59,395 nucleotides of DNA, from assembly GCF_016863255.1 (NCBI RefSeq), contig NZ_BOON01000059.1:1-59395 (forward strand), given 5' to 3'. The number at the start of each line of letters is the position of its first letter. The stretch's first letter is position 1. Shown here in pieces: positions 26,336 through 34,773 of the stretch. Position numbers and translations under genes: made by a program. The DNA is from Planosporangium mesophilum (GTDB taxonomy: Bacteria; Actinomycetota; Actinomycetes; Mycobacteriales; Micromonosporaceae). The notes below the pieces were generated by a model. That model ran no database searches, was not told the DNA's origin, and worked only from the letters and a program-made list of their open reading frames with translations.

Positions 26336-27853
26336 ATGGCTGATTTCGTCGGCGCGGTGGACCAGGGGACCACCAGCACCCGATTCATGGTCTTCGACCA
26401 CGGCGGCAACGAGGTCGGGCGGCACCAGCTCGAACACGAGCAGATCCTGCCGCAGGCGGGCTGGGTCGAGCACAACCCGGTCGAGATCTGGGACCGCACG
26501 CAGTCGGTGATGCGTACCGCGATGAACAATCTCCGGCTGGACGCGTCCGACCTGGCCGCGCTGGGCATCACCAACCAGCGGGAGACCACCGTGGTGTGGA
26601 ACCGGCGCACCGGCCGGCCGTACTACAACGCGATCGTCTGGCAGGACACCCGTACCGACGCCATCGCCGCCGCCCTCGACCGCGACGGCCGGGGCGACGT
26701 CATCCGCCGCAAGGCCGGCCTGCCGCCGGCGACGTACTTCTCCGGCGGGAAGATCCAGTGGATCCTTCAGAACGTCGAGGGCGTCCGCGAGGCCGCCGAA
26801 CAGGGTGACGCCATCTTCGGCAACACCGACACCTGGCTGCTGTGGAACCTCACCGGCGGTACCCACGGCGGCGTGCACGTCACCGACGTCACCAACGCCA
26901 GCCGGACCATGCTGATGGATCTGGAGACGCTCGACTGGGACGACGAACTGCTGTCGTTCTTCAACATCCCGCGCGCGATGCTGCCGCAGATCCGCCCGTC
27001 GTCCGACCCGGACCGGTACGGCACCACCCTCGCGAACGGGCCGCTGGGCGGCGAGGTCGCGCTCACCGCCGACCTCGGCGACCAGCAGGCGGCCACCGTC
27101 GGCCAGGTCTGCTTCTCGCCCGGCGAGGCCAAGAACACCTACGGTACGGGCAACTTCATGCTGCTCAACACCGGTACCGAGATCGTCCGCTCTTCCAACG
27201 GGCTGCTCACCACGGTCGCCTACAAGTTCGGCGCCGATCCCGCCGTGTACGCCCTGGAGGGATCGATCGCGGTCACCGGGTCGGCGGTCCAGTGGCTGCG
27301 CGACCAGTTGGGCATCATCAGCGGCGCCTCGCAGAGCGAGGCCCTGGCCCGCCAGGTCGAGGACAACGGCGGGGTGTACTTCGTACCGGCGTTCTCCGGC
27401 CTGTTCGCCCCGTACTGGCGTTCCGACGCGCGGGGCGCGATCGTCGGGCTGTCGCGGTACAACACCAACGCCCACCTCGCCCGGGCCACCCTGGAGTCCA
27501 TCTGCTACCAGAGCCGCGACGTGGCCGAGGCCATGGAGCAGGACTCCGGCGTGACCCTCGACGTGCTCAAGGTCGACGGCGGCGTGACCGCCAACCGGCT
27601 GTGCATGCAGCTACAGGCCGACATCCTGGGGGTGCCGGTGAGCAGGCCGGTGGTCGCGGAGACGACCGCGTTGGGCGCCGCGTACGCGGCCGGGCTCGCG
27701 GTCGGCTTCTGGAAGTCCACCGACGAGCTGCGCGACAACTGGAACGAGCACGAGCGCTGGGAGCCGACCTGGTCGGACGAGCGGCGCGAGGACGGGTACG
27801 CGAAGTGGAAGAAGGCGGTGTCCCGCACGCTCGACTGGGTCGACGTCGGCTGA
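26336..27853 (+). CDS. glpK: Glycerol kinase
   Basis: The 505-residue FGGY-family enzyme phosphorylates glycerol to glycerol 3-phosphate with ATP. Family motifs: [20 protein letters not shown] at the N-terminus, [33 protein letters not shown], the FGGY-type signature within [14 protein letters not shown], and [18 protein letters not shown] near the C-terminus. Length is normal. ATG 26336 follows GAAGGGA; longer frames simply read through the tandem repeat and glpF. It forms an operon with glpF and is closed by a strong stem-loop at 27867. Confidence 0.96.
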   Translation: MADFVGAVDQGTTSTRFMVFDHGGNEVGRHQLEHEQILPQAGWVEHNPVEIWDRTQSVMRTAMNNLRLDASDLAALGITNQRETTVVWNRRTGRPYYNAIVWQDTRTDAIAAALDRDGRGDVIRRKAGLPPATYFSGGKIQWILQNVEGVREAAEQGDAIFGNTDTWLLWNLTGGTHGGVHVTDVTNASRTMLMDLETLDWDDELLSFFNIPRAMLPQIRPSSDPDRYGTTLANGPLGGEVALTADLGDQQAATVGQVCFSPGEAKNTYGTGNFMLLNTGTEIVRSSNGLLTTVAYKFGADPAVYALEGSIAVTGSAVQWLRDQLGIISGASQSEALARQVEDNGGVYFVPAFSGLFAPYWRSDARGAIVGLSRYNTNAHLARATLESICYQSRDVAEAMEQDSGVTLDVLKVDGGVTANRLCMQLQADILGVPVSRPVVAETTALGAAYAAGLAVGFWKSTDELRDNWNEHERWEPTWSDERREDGYAKWKKAVSRTLDWVDVG

Positions 27854-27866
27854 CGGTTTTTCGGCT

Positions 27867-27900
27867 GACGCGTCTCTCCCGGCCCCGGGAGAGACGCGTC
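27867..27900 (+). terminator. glpK terminator stem-loop
   Basis: A 16-bp perfect stem (27867-27882 with 27885-27900) and a 2-base loop start 14 bases after the glpK stop. A short run of five T precedes it. The converging GH3 gene ends 51 bases further on, so it may work in both directions. Confidence 0.85.
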
Positions 27901-27950
27901 GCCGGTTCCGGCCGCTTACCGCTGCTTGCCGTCGCAGCCGTAGTCTGTCC

Positions 27951-29144
27951 TCAATGGAGGGTGTTGCGCAGCGCCGTGACCCGGTCCACCGAGGCCTGGA
28001 ACGCGGCCCGGTCGAGCTGACCCGCGGCCAGCGCGTTGACCAGGCCGGTCGTGGCGTCCTCACCCTGGCCGACGTCGCGCGCCGAGCACATGATCAGGTC
28101 CATTCCCGCCTGGGCGGACAGCACCGCGCGCTGGCGAGGCGCACCGTAGGCGTTGAGCGCGCCGGCCTCGAGCGCGTCGGTGACGGTCACGCCGCGGTAG
28201 CCGAGGCGGTTCCGCAACTCCGACCCGACCACCGTGGGCGACAGCCCGGCCGGGCGGGCGGAGTCCAGCGCCGGGTAGACCGCCCACGACAGCATGATGA
28301 GCTTGACGCCGCCGGCGATGGCGCTCGAGTAGGGCACCTCGTCCTTGTTCCGCAGGGTGGACAGGCCGACGTTGACGGTCACCGGCCGGGTGTCGGTGTT
28401 CTCACCCCGGGCGGCCGACCCCAGGCCCGGGAAGTGCTTGGCGGTGGCCGCCACCCCGGCCTGCTGCTGGGCGGTGATGAAGTTGCGGCCGAGCGTGGAG
28501 ACCGTACCCGCGTCGTTGCTGTACGAGCGCTGGTACTGATCGATGAAGTTGCCGGGGGTGTAGAAGACGTCGAGTACGGGCGCGAGGTTGACGTTCATGC
28601 CGACGCCGCTGAGGTTCCGCCCGGCGGCCGTACCGGTCTGGCTGGCCTGGGCGGGCGGGTTGGCGGACTGCCCCACCTGTTTCGCGGACTGGGCGGGCTC
28701 CCCCGGCAGGCGCCTGACCTGGCCGCCCTCCTGGTCGGTCATGAGCAGCAGCGGCGCACGTACCGGACTCTGCTGCTGCGCCTGCCGCAACTGCTGGACC
28801 ACGGAGGCGATCTGGCTGGTGCTGGAGATGTTCTCCCCGAAGAAGATGACCCCGGCCGCCTCCCCGTTGCGGATGTGCCGCAGCAGACTCTCCGGCGGCG
28901 TCAGCCCGGGGTACGAGTAGATGATGCGTTGCCCGGCCTGCTGCTGAGGTGTCAACGCGGCCGGCTGCGGTGTCGCGGCGGGCGCGGGCTTACCGGCGGC
29001 GCTGCTCGCCGGCTGCCAGACAGCGGTGGTGTTCGTCTCCGGCAGGCAGGCGGCGAGCAGGGCCAGCGTGCCGGTGGCCAGCACGGCCACCCGCAGCCGC
29101 CGTACCCCGCGCCGACAGTTGTGGACGGCACCGTGGATCGACAT
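27951..29144 (-). CDS. Glycoside hydrolase family 3 lipoprotein (NagZ-like)
   Basis: The 397-residue product is a lipoprotein: basic N-terminus, hydrophobic segment and lipobox LAAC. The mature part resembles GH3 beta-N-acetylhexosaminidases that trim muropeptide sugars, with AGVIFFGENI, LLLMTDQEGGQVRRLPG, NLAPVLDVFYTPGNFI and KHFPGLG. The nucleophile region reads VTVTDALEAGAL, with an Asp in place. The loop that usually carries an Asp-Ser-His dyad reads NTDTRP, so the catalytic His of classic NagZ is not seen. ATG 29144 has GGAGG upstream. The gene converges on glpK. Peptidoglycan turnover is the best guess, on the outer face of the membrane. Confidence 0.85.
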   Translation of the reverse strand: MSIHGAVHNCRRGVRRLRVAVLATGTLALLAACLPETNTTAVWQPASSAAGKPAPAATPQPAALTPQQQAGQRIIYSYPGLTPPESLLRHIRNGEAAGVIFFGENISSTSQIASVVQQLRQAQQQSPVRAPLLLMTDQEGGQVRRLPGEPAQSAKQVGQSANPPAQASQTGTAAGRNLSGVGMNVNLAPVLDVFYTPGNFIDQYQRSYSNDAGTVSTLGRNFITAQQQAGVAATAKHFPGLGSAARGENTDTRPVTVNVGLSTLRNKDEVPYSSAIAGGVKLIMLSWAVYPALDSARPAGLSPTVVGSELRNRLGYRGVTVTDALEAGALNAYGAPRQRAVLSAQAGMDLIMCSARDVGQGEDATTGLVNALAAGQLDRAAFQASVDRVTALRNTLH

Positions 29145-29263
29145 GACACCTCCGGGAGCGGCGGCAGTTACCGACACCATAGTTACACATCGATGCGTTT
29201 GGTGCCTTTCGTACGGTCGCAGCCGCTCGTCGGGCGGTCGCCGGCCGGCCGTACCATCCGGAG

Positions 29264-29590
29264 ATGGCCTACGACGAGGCGCTGGCCGAGCGGGTCCGCG
29301 ACCGGGTACGCGGCACTTTCGGGGTCTCCGAGAAGCGGATGTTCGGCGGCCTGGTCTTCCTCACGTACGGCAACATGACCGTCGGCGTGCTCGGCGACGA
29401 CCTGATGGTCCGGGTCGGTGCCGAGCAGACCGACGCCGCCCTGGCCCGTCCGGGAGCGCGGGCGTTCGACTTCACCGGGCGGACCATGCGCGGCTGGGTG
29501 TACGTGGCCGGCGACGAGCTGGACGACGACGCCCTCGACTACTGGATCGACGAGGCGATGGAGTTCGTGATCACCCTACCGCCGAAGTAG
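29264..29590 (+). CDS. TfoX N-terminal domain protein
   Basis: A 108-residue single-domain protein of the TfoX/Sxy N-terminal family: RVRGTFGVSEKRMFGGLVFLTYGNMTVGVLGDDLMVRVG and a C-terminal Trp-rich helix (ALDYWIDEAMEFVITL). In gamma-proteobacteria the full-length protein activates competence genes, but stand-alone N-terminal domains in actinomycetes have no assigned role. ATG start with GGAG almost abutting it, so the transcript may be leaderless. It is divergent from the GH3 gene across 119 bases. The function of this copy is unknown. Confidence 0.85.
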   Translation: MAYDEALAERVRDRVRGTFGVSEKRMFGGLVFLTYGNMTVGVLGDDLMVRVGAEQTDAALARPGARAFDFTGRTMRGWVYVAGDELDDDALDYWIDEAMEFVITLPPK

Positions 29591-29722
29591 CGGGTGCACC
29601 CTCTCACGTCGCAACGGGAGGCCTACGCACGCAGTAATGTCTTGCCTACACATCGAACATAAACTGTGCGTTGCAGCACTTTCATTGGTCGATCGGCCCC
29701 GTGGCGTACGTACTCTCGCCCA

Positions 29723-30493
29723 ATGCCCTGCGACTCCGACAACGATCACCATCCCGGTCCGTCGCCCCATCGGCGGCGGCGAGCCCGCCGCGGCCGGCAT
29801 GCCGCCAGCTCGAAGCTCGCCTCGGCGCCGGCGGGGTTAGCGGCGGGCATCACCCTCGCGGCGATAGGCGTCGCGTCGTCAGGCATCGTTTCCCCGGCGA
29901 CGAAGTCGGAGGCGGCCAGGTCGGAGACGACGGCCGCCAGCCAGTTGGCCACAGGGGACGATGGTCGTGCGGCCGCCGGCGCCAGGGGTACCCGCAGCCA
30001 CAGCCGCGCCACGCCACTGCCTGAATCCGCGCTCTCGGCCCCGCCAGGCCGTACGGGGTGCGCGCCGGTCGCCGGACTCGACCAGACAGCGATGGACAAC
30101 GCGGTCGCGGTCGTCGAGGCCGGCCGGCAGCTGAACCTGCCCAAGCGCGCGCAGCTCGTGGCCATCGTCACCGCCCTGCAGGAGAGCCAGCTGCGTAACC
30201 TCGCGAACCCGAACGTGCCCGCGTCGATGAGCCGCCCCAACGAAGGTACGGGAACCGACTACGACTCGGTCGGCCTGTTCCAGCAGCGCGTGAGCCAGGG
30301 CTGGGGCGAGCTCGACCAGCTGATGGACCCGAAGGAGTCCGCCCGCGCTTTCTACTCCCGCCTGGTCACCGTCCCCGGCTGGGAGCGGATGAACGTCGGT
30401 GACGCCGCGCAGTCGGTACAGCGGTCGGCTTTCCCCGGCGCGTACGCCAAGCACCAGTCGCGGGCCCAGCAGATCCTCGACGCCACCTGCTGA
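29723..30493 (+). CDS. Secreted lysozyme-like domain protein
   Basis: The 256-residue protein has an Arg/His-rich N-terminus, a hydrophobic stretch (GLAAGITLAAIGVASSGIV) that acts as signal peptide or anchor, a Ser/Ala linker, and a C-terminal domain of about 150 residues. That domain reads KRAQLVAIVTALQESQLRNL, DYDSVGLFQQR and RSAFPGAYAKHQ, as found beside NlpC/P60 domains in actinobacterial cell-wall enzymes. Glu in ALQESQ is in the right place to be the acid of a lysozyme/transglycosylase fold. ATG 29723 gives a compact N-terminus; the frame is open further upstream but without a ribosome site. The role in wall turnover is inferred. Confidence 0.78.
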   Translation: MPCDSDNDHHPGPSPHRRRRARRGRHAASSKLASAPAGLAAGITLAAIGVASSGIVSPATKSEAARSETTAASQLATGDDGRAAAGARGTRSHSRATPLPESALSAPPGRTGCAPVAGLDQTAMDNAVAVVEAGRQLNLPKRAQLVAIVTALQESQLRNLANPNVPASMSRPNEGTGTDYDSVGLFQQRVSQGWGELDQLMDPKESARAFYSRLVTVPGWERMNVGDAAQSVQRSAFPGAYAKHQSRAQQILDATC

Positions 30494-30647
30494 ACGGCGC
30501 CATCTGGTGACCGCGTTCTCCAGCTACCGGCCGGAGTGCCGGCCCGGCAACGGATGCGCTCCTTACCGGCTCAGAAGCCGCGCTGACAGCGATAAGATCT
30601 TTCCCGGACTCGACGTCGCTCGTGCACATTCCGGTGGAGGGGGCGAG

Positions 30648-31007
30648 ATGGATACCTCTGGACACGAAATCGGCCCGGCCCCGTTGCAGATCGACCGTTC
30701 CAGCGACGGCCACGGTCGGGTGTGCCTGGCGGTGGCCGGTGAACTCGACATCAGCAACCTCGACCGGCTGCGCCACGCGGTCGACGGCGTCCTCGCCGAG
30801 CCCGGCGTAACCGCGTTGGTACTCGACCTGCGCCCGCTCCAGTTCATCGATTCGTCCGGCGTACAGGTACTGATGCGGGGCAGACGCACCGCCGCCGGCC
30901 GCGGCATCGACTTCGGCATCCTCAACGCGCACGGCAAGGTGCTGCGCGTGCTGTCCGTCCTCGGCGTGCACGACGTACTGTCGATCACCGAGCAGCCCGA
31001 GCTCTGA
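30648..31007 (+). CDS. STAS-domain anti-sigma factor antagonist
   Basis: This 119-residue protein is a stand-alone STAS domain like SpoIIAA/RsbV, which binds and releases an anti-sigma kinase according to its phosphorylation state. Motifs: VCLAVAGELDISNLDRLRHA, LVLDLRPLQFIDSSGVQVL with the target serines at 69/70, and a C-terminal helix (GKVLRVLSVLGVHDVL). ATG start behind GGAGGGGG. No anti-sigma kinase or sigma factor is adjacent, so its partner lies elsewhere. It ends 8 bases from the converging DUF309 gene. The AT-rich GATAAGAT near 30592 may belong to its promoter. Confidence 0.92.
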   Translation: MDTSGHEIGPAPLQIDRSSDGHGRVCLAVAGELDISNLDRLRHAVDGVLAEPGVTALVLDLRPLQFIDSSGVQVLMRGRRTAAGRGIDFGILNAHGKVLRVLSVLGVHDVLSITEQPEL

Positions 31008-31014
31008 CCACCGA

Positions 31015-31482
31015 TCACGGCATGATGACGGTGAGCCGGGGAGGTTCGGCCGCCGCCGGATCGGTGGCGTGCCGCGCGTGCCATGCCAGTACGCCGGACA
31101 CGTCGATCCCGTAGGGCGGATCCGCGGCGTAGCGCCGCAGCCGGCCCGCACCGCGGTCCATGAGGCGGGCCGCCCCCGCGACGTTGCCCCGTTGCGCGTG
31201 GGTGATGCCGACGCATATCTGGGCCAGCCCCTGCCAGAGGTCGCGTTCCGTGTCGGGGGCCGCCTTCCAGGCCGCCTCGAGTACCTCGTGGGCCGCGAAC
31301 GCCCGCCCGGAGTCCAGCAGCGTCTGCGCCAGCACGAGAGCCTCCGACGGCGGCAGCGCCTCCTCCGGTACGGGCGCGACACCGCGAGGATCGCCGTACG
31401 GCAACGGTCGGCCCGTCGCGTCCCGTGGACGCGCCTGCCGGGGCCTGCCTGACGGATCCCTGTCCCGCGTACCGCTCGCCAT
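31015..31482 (-). CDS. DUF309 family protein
   Basis: A 155-residue soluble protein with the DUF309 helical core: FAAHEVLEAAWKAAPDTERD, LWQGLAQICVGITHAQRGN and GAARLMDRGAGRL. The HEVLE and THAQRGN motifs are diagnostic; the family's biochemical role is unknown. The basic N-terminal tail (DRDPSGRPRQARPRDATGRP) is also usual in actinobacterial members. ATG 31482 is preceded by purine-rich GGGAGAGAATAGGGG. It is divergent from malQ across 91 bases and converges with the STAS gene. Confidence 0.88.
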   Translation of the reverse strand: MASGTRDRDPSGRPRQARPRDATGRPLPYGDPRGVAPVPEEALPPSEALVLAQTLLDSGRAFAAHEVLEAAWKAAPDTERDLWQGLAQICVGITHAQRGNVAGAARLMDRGAGRLRRYAADPPYGIDVSGVLAWHARHATDPAAAEPPRLTVIMP

Positions 31483-31573
31483 AGCCCCTATTCTCTCCCC
31501 CGCCGCCCGGTCAACATATTCCTCCGGGCGAGGGGGTATAAGCCGCGACAAATCGCAAGAGAGGTGGCACGGC

Positions 31574-33616
31574 GTGGCTGCGGAGTCGTACCGGGAACTG
31601 GCCCCACTACTGGAACTCGCGCGAGCGTACGGCGTCGCGACCTCGTACGAGAACTGGGAACGCCGCCGCGTCGACGTCGACCCCGACGTGATCCGTACCG
31701 TCTTGAGCATCCTCGACGTCGAGACCGACACCCCCGAGGCGCTACGGCGGGAGCTTGACCGCGCCCGCGCCCGCGCGAGCGCCGGTACCCTGCCGCCGAC
31801 CGTGGTGGTCCGGCCGGGACAGCGCTGGTCGCTCCCGAGCGGCGGCACCGCGTACGACGAGAGCGGCGCGGCCCACGAGGTACGCGACGGCGCTCCGGTC
31901 GAGCTGCCCCTGGGCTGGTATCGACTGTCCGCCGCCGGCTCGGAGGCGACGCTGGTCGTCGCGCCGGAGCGGCTACCCGCCCCGCCGCCGGCGTGGGGCT
32001 GGATGCTTCAGCTGTACGCCCTGCGCTCGGCCCGGTCGTGGGGAATGGGCGACCTGGCCGACCTGCGGACCTTCACCGCCTGGGCGGCCGACACCGGACA
32101 GGCGGATCTGGTTCTGCTCAACCCGTTGCACGCGGTCGCGACGGTACCGGGTGTCCAGGCGTCGCCGTACTCCCCGTCCAGCCGCCGCTTCGCCAACGCG
32201 CTCTACCTCGCCGTCGAGGACACGGAGGCGTACCGGCGGGCCGAGCCGGGCGTACGGGCCCGCGTCGACACGCTGCGACCCGACGTAGGCGGTGAGCACA
32301 TCGACGACGAACGGATCGACTACGACCGGGTGTGGCGGACCAAGCGCGAGGCCCTGGAGCTACTTTTCCCGTACGCGGAGCCGGTCGGCGACCTGGACCC
32401 CGCCCTGCGTGACTTCGCCACGTACTGCGCCCTCGCCGAGGTGCACGGCCCGGACTGGCGCACCTGGCCGGAGCCGCTACGCCGGCCCGGCCCGCCGGCG
32501 CGTTCCGAGGCCGGCGACCGGGTCGCGTTCCACGCCTGGCTTCAGCGCGAGACCGCGCGACAACTGGGGCGGGTCCAGGACGGTGCCCGCCGTGCCGGCA
32601 TGCACGTCGGGCTCGTACACGACCTGGCGGTCGGCGTCGACCCGGGCGGCGCCGACGGGTGGCTGCTACAGGACGTCCTCGCCCGTGGGGTCACGGCCGG
32701 GGCACCGCCGGACGACTTCAACCGGCAGGGCCAGAACTGGGGCCTCGCCGCCTGGCGACCCGACCGGCTCGCCGAGACCGGGTACGCCGCCTACCGCGAC
32801 ATGCTGCGTTCGGTACTGGCGCACGCCGGGGGTGTCCGCGTCGACCACGTCATGGGGCTGTGGCGGCTGTGGTGGGTGCCGCCGGGCGCGTCACCCGACC
32901 AGGGCACCTACGTCAGCTACGACGACGAGGCCATGCTCGCGATCCTGATGCTGGAGGCGCACCGCGCCGGGGCCGTCGTGGTCGCCGAGGACCTCGGTAC
33001 GGTCGAACCGCACGTGAGCCGGGCGCTGCGGGACGCGAACCTCCTCGGCTCGCAGGTGCTGTGGTTCGCCCGCGAGGAGAAGGCCGACGACGAACCCGGG
33101 GTGCCGCCGTTCCAGTCGCCGACCGGGTGGCCGGCCGGCACGATGGCCAGCATCTCCACCCACGACCTGCCGACGGCGGCCGGCATGCTCGACAGCGAGC
33201 ACGTCCGGGTACGCGCGGAGCTGGGCCTGCTCGGCGACCGGGCCGCCGTCGAGGCGGAGGCCGAGCGTGCCCGCGCCGACCGGCGGGAACTGGTCGCGCT
33301 GCTGCACCGCGAGAACCTGATCGGCGATGATCCCACCGACGACGAGCTGATCGTCGGCCTGCACCGGCTGCTGGCCGCCTCGCCGAGCCGGTTTCTGCTC
33401 GCCTCGCCGTACGACGTGCTCGGTGAGAAGCGCCAGCCCAACCTGCCGGGCACGGTCGACCAGTACCCGAACTGGCGCATCCCGCTTCCGGTGACCCTGG
33501 AGGCGATGCGCGACGACCCGCGCATCCGCGAGGTGGCGTGGCTACTGGGACAGGCCCGGCCCCGGTCAGGAATGGACGAGGGGGAACCGGGCGATACAGG
33601 CGGTCAGTTCGCCTGA
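31574..33616 (+). CDS. malQ: 4-alpha-glucanotransferase (amylomaltase)
   Basis: The 680-residue GH77 enzyme transfers maltosyl or longer alpha-1,4 segments between glucans in maltodextrin and glycogen metabolism. The actinobacterial N-terminal extension (about 1-150) is followed by LYALRSARSWGMGDLADL, the acceptor-binding ASPYSPSSRRFANALYL, catalytic-site GVRVDHVMGLWRLWWVP, VVAEDLGTV with the acid Glu, and STHDLPTAAGM. It ends with PNLPGTVDQYPNWRIPLP. GTG 31574 has AGAGGTGG upstream. Its stop overlaps by 13 bases the remnant LysE frame on the other strand. Confidence 0.95.
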   Translation: MAAESYRELAPLLELARAYGVATSYENWERRRVDVDPDVIRTVLSILDVETDTPEALRRELDRARARASAGTLPPTVVVRPGQRWSLPSGGTAYDESGAAHEVRDGAPVELPLGWYRLSAAGSEATLVVAPERLPAPPPAWGWMLQLYALRSARSWGMGDLADLRTFTAWAADTGQADLVLLNPLHAVATVPGVQASPYSPSSRRFANALYLAVEDTEAYRRAEPGVRARVDTLRPDVGGEHIDDERIDYDRVWRTKREALELLFPYAEPVGDLDPALRDFATYCALAEVHGPDWRTWPEPLRRPGPPARSEAGDRVAFHAWLQRETARQLGRVQDGARRAGMHVGLVHDLAVGVDPGGADGWLLQDVLARGVTAGAPPDDFNRQGQNWGLAAWRPDRLAETGYAAYRDMLRSVLAHAGGVRVDHVMGLWRLWWVPPGASPDQGTYVSYDDEAMLAILMLEAHRAGAVVVAEDLGTVEPHVSRALRDANLLGSQVLWFAREEKADDEPGVPPFQSPTGWPAGTMASISTHDLPTAAGMLDSEHVRVRAELGLLGDRAAVEAEAERARADRRELVALLHRENLIGDDPTDDELIVGLHRLLAASPSRFLLASPYDVLGEKRQPNLPGTVDQYPNWRIPLPVTLEAMRDDPRIREVAWLLGQARPRSGMDEGEPGDTGGQFA

Positions 33617-33804
33617 GCGGCGATCCGCAGCCCGAGCGCGATCATGACCGCGGCGCTGATCCGCTCCAGCCGCGTCGTCACCCCGGGCGACAGCGCGCGC
33701 AGGACGCGCGAGGCCAGCCAGGCCAGACCGCCCAGCCACACCGACGACAGCGCCAGGTGGGAGGCGGTGAGCAGCGCCGACAGGCCCAGCAGGGCCGCGA
33801 CGAG
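33604..33804 (-). pseudogene. C-terminal remnant of a LysE/RhtB-type exporter
   Basis: The minus strand reads 66 codons to a TGA with a coherent membrane-protein sequence: ALLGLSALLTASHLALSSV, WLGGLAWLASRVLRAL and RLERISAAVMIALGLRIAA. This matches the last two membrane helices of LysE/RhtB amino acid exporters, including the RxLxRxxGxxMIxLGxRL-type ending. An in-frame TGA at 33805-33807 lies just upstream, and the DUF952 gene begins at 33825 on the other strand, so the first two thirds are missing. It is too short for a working transporter. Confidence 0.75.
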
Positions 33805-33824
33805 TCAACGATAGGGTTCGGGGC

Positions 33825-34166
33825 GTGATCTACAAGCTGCTGTCGGCCGCCGAGTGGGTGGAAGCCGAGGCCCGGGGCCGGTACGACGGCTCGGCGGTCG
33901 ACCACCGCGACGGCTTCATCCACCTCTCCGGCCGCGACCAGGTGATCGAGACGGCCGAGCGGCACTTCACCGGGCAGACCGGGCTGGTCATGCTCACCGT
34001 CGACCCGGACCGGCTCGGCGACGACCTACGGTGGGAGCCGTCGCGCCGGGGCGCGCTCTTCCCCCACGTGTACGGGCCGCTGCCGGCGCACGCGGTCGTG
34101 GCGGTACACGCGCTGCCCGACGATCTGCCGGTTGCCGAGGCCGTGGCGGCCCAACTCGACCGCTAG
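33825..34166 (+). CDS. DUF952 family protein
   Basis: A 113-residue cytoplasmic protein with the DUF952 pattern: IYKLLSAAEWVEAEARGRYDG, DGFIHLSGRDQV, LVMLTVDPDRLGDDLRWEPS and FPHVYGPLP. The conserved His and Arg residues hint at a glutathione S-transferase-fold or ADP-ribosyl-like pocket, but no activity is established for the family. GTG start with no ribosome site; TAGGGT 7 bases before the start looks like a -10 box, so the mRNA is probably leaderless. It abuts the LysE remnant, whose loss may have come with a rearrangement here. Confidence 0.88.
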   Translation: MIYKLLSAAEWVEAEARGRYDGSAVDHRDGFIHLSGRDQVIETAERHFTGQTGLVMLTVDPDRLGDDLRWEPSRRGALFPHVYGPLPAHAVVAVHALPDDLPVAEAVAAQLDR

Positions 34167-34203
34167 GGAGCCGCCCTCCGTACGTCGTATGTCGGGCCCG
34201 TGG

Positions 34204-34284
34204 CGGCGGGGCGGCGGCCGACTACCGCCGAAGACCGCGACCACAGCCGAAGGCCACGGCCCACAGCCGGACGGCGCCCCGCCG
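34204..34284. terminator. Distant inverted repeat between convergent genes
   Basis: CGGCGGGGCG (34204-34213) is complementary to CGCCCCGCCG (34275-34284) across about 60 bases. It sits between the DUF952 stop and the stop of the small minus-strand gene, where a two-way terminator would be expected. Confidence 0.35.
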
Positions 34285-34290
34285 GCGGCG

Positions 34291-34485
34291 TCAGGTCCCC
34301 CGCCGCCCCGGCCTCGGGACGAAGCGGCGCGCCACGTGCGTCAGCCGCGCCCTCAGGCCGCGCGGGTTCCGCAGGATCTCGTTGGCCAGTTCGTCGGCCC
34401 GCTTGTCCGGGATCCCGGCGTCGTCGAGTTCGTTACGCAGCCGGCTCCGCTTGATGTCGTACTTGTGACTGCCAGGTCGAGGCAT
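34291..34485 (-). CDS. Small basic helical protein (64 residues)
   Basis: The short product starts MPRPGSHKYDIKRSRLRNEL and continues DDAGIPDKRADELANEILRN, a predicted pair of helices resembling SAP/Rho-N-like nucleic acid-binding modules, with a very basic C-terminal tail (RRFVPRPGRRGT). ATG 34485 has GGGGAGG upstream at good spacing, which supports a real gene despite its size. I do not recognise a named family. It is divergent from the cytochrome P450 gene and convergent with DUF952. A DNA- or RNA-binding role is only a guess from charge and helix pattern. Confidence 0.7.
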   Translation of the reverse strand: MPRPGSHKYDIKRSRLRNELDDAGIPDKRADELANEILRNPRGLRARLTHVARRFVPRPGRRGT

Positions 34486-34539
34486 CGAGATCACCTCCCC
34501 GTGCCCCAGGTACCCGGGATCGGCGGCGATAACCCAGCC

Positions 34540-34568
34540 GGCCCCCCGGATCGAAGATCCGGGGGGCC
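34540..34568. promoter_or_regulatory. Strong stem-loop in a divergent promoter region
   Basis: GGCCCCCCGGATC (34540-34552) pairs perfectly with GATCCGGGGGGCC (34556-34568) over a GAA loop. It stands between the divergent 64-residue gene and the P450 gene, not after a gene, so it is more likely a leader/attenuator structure or an old terminator than a working gene end. Confidence 0.5.
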
Positions 34569-34773
34569 CGGTGTTCGGCGCGACCGGAGCTTGACCGACC
34601 TCGGCATACTGGAGCCGCTTCGCGAACCGAAACCCGAACAGGTTCCCCTGCGAACCGTGCTGGAGCGAAAGGCCTGTCGCCGGAGAGCCGACGCCTCGTT
34701 CGGCAGGGCATGCAGCGCTGTTTGGAGTTGGAAGGGCTGGCCGGCACCCCAGCCCCCGAGCGATGGAGCGGCG

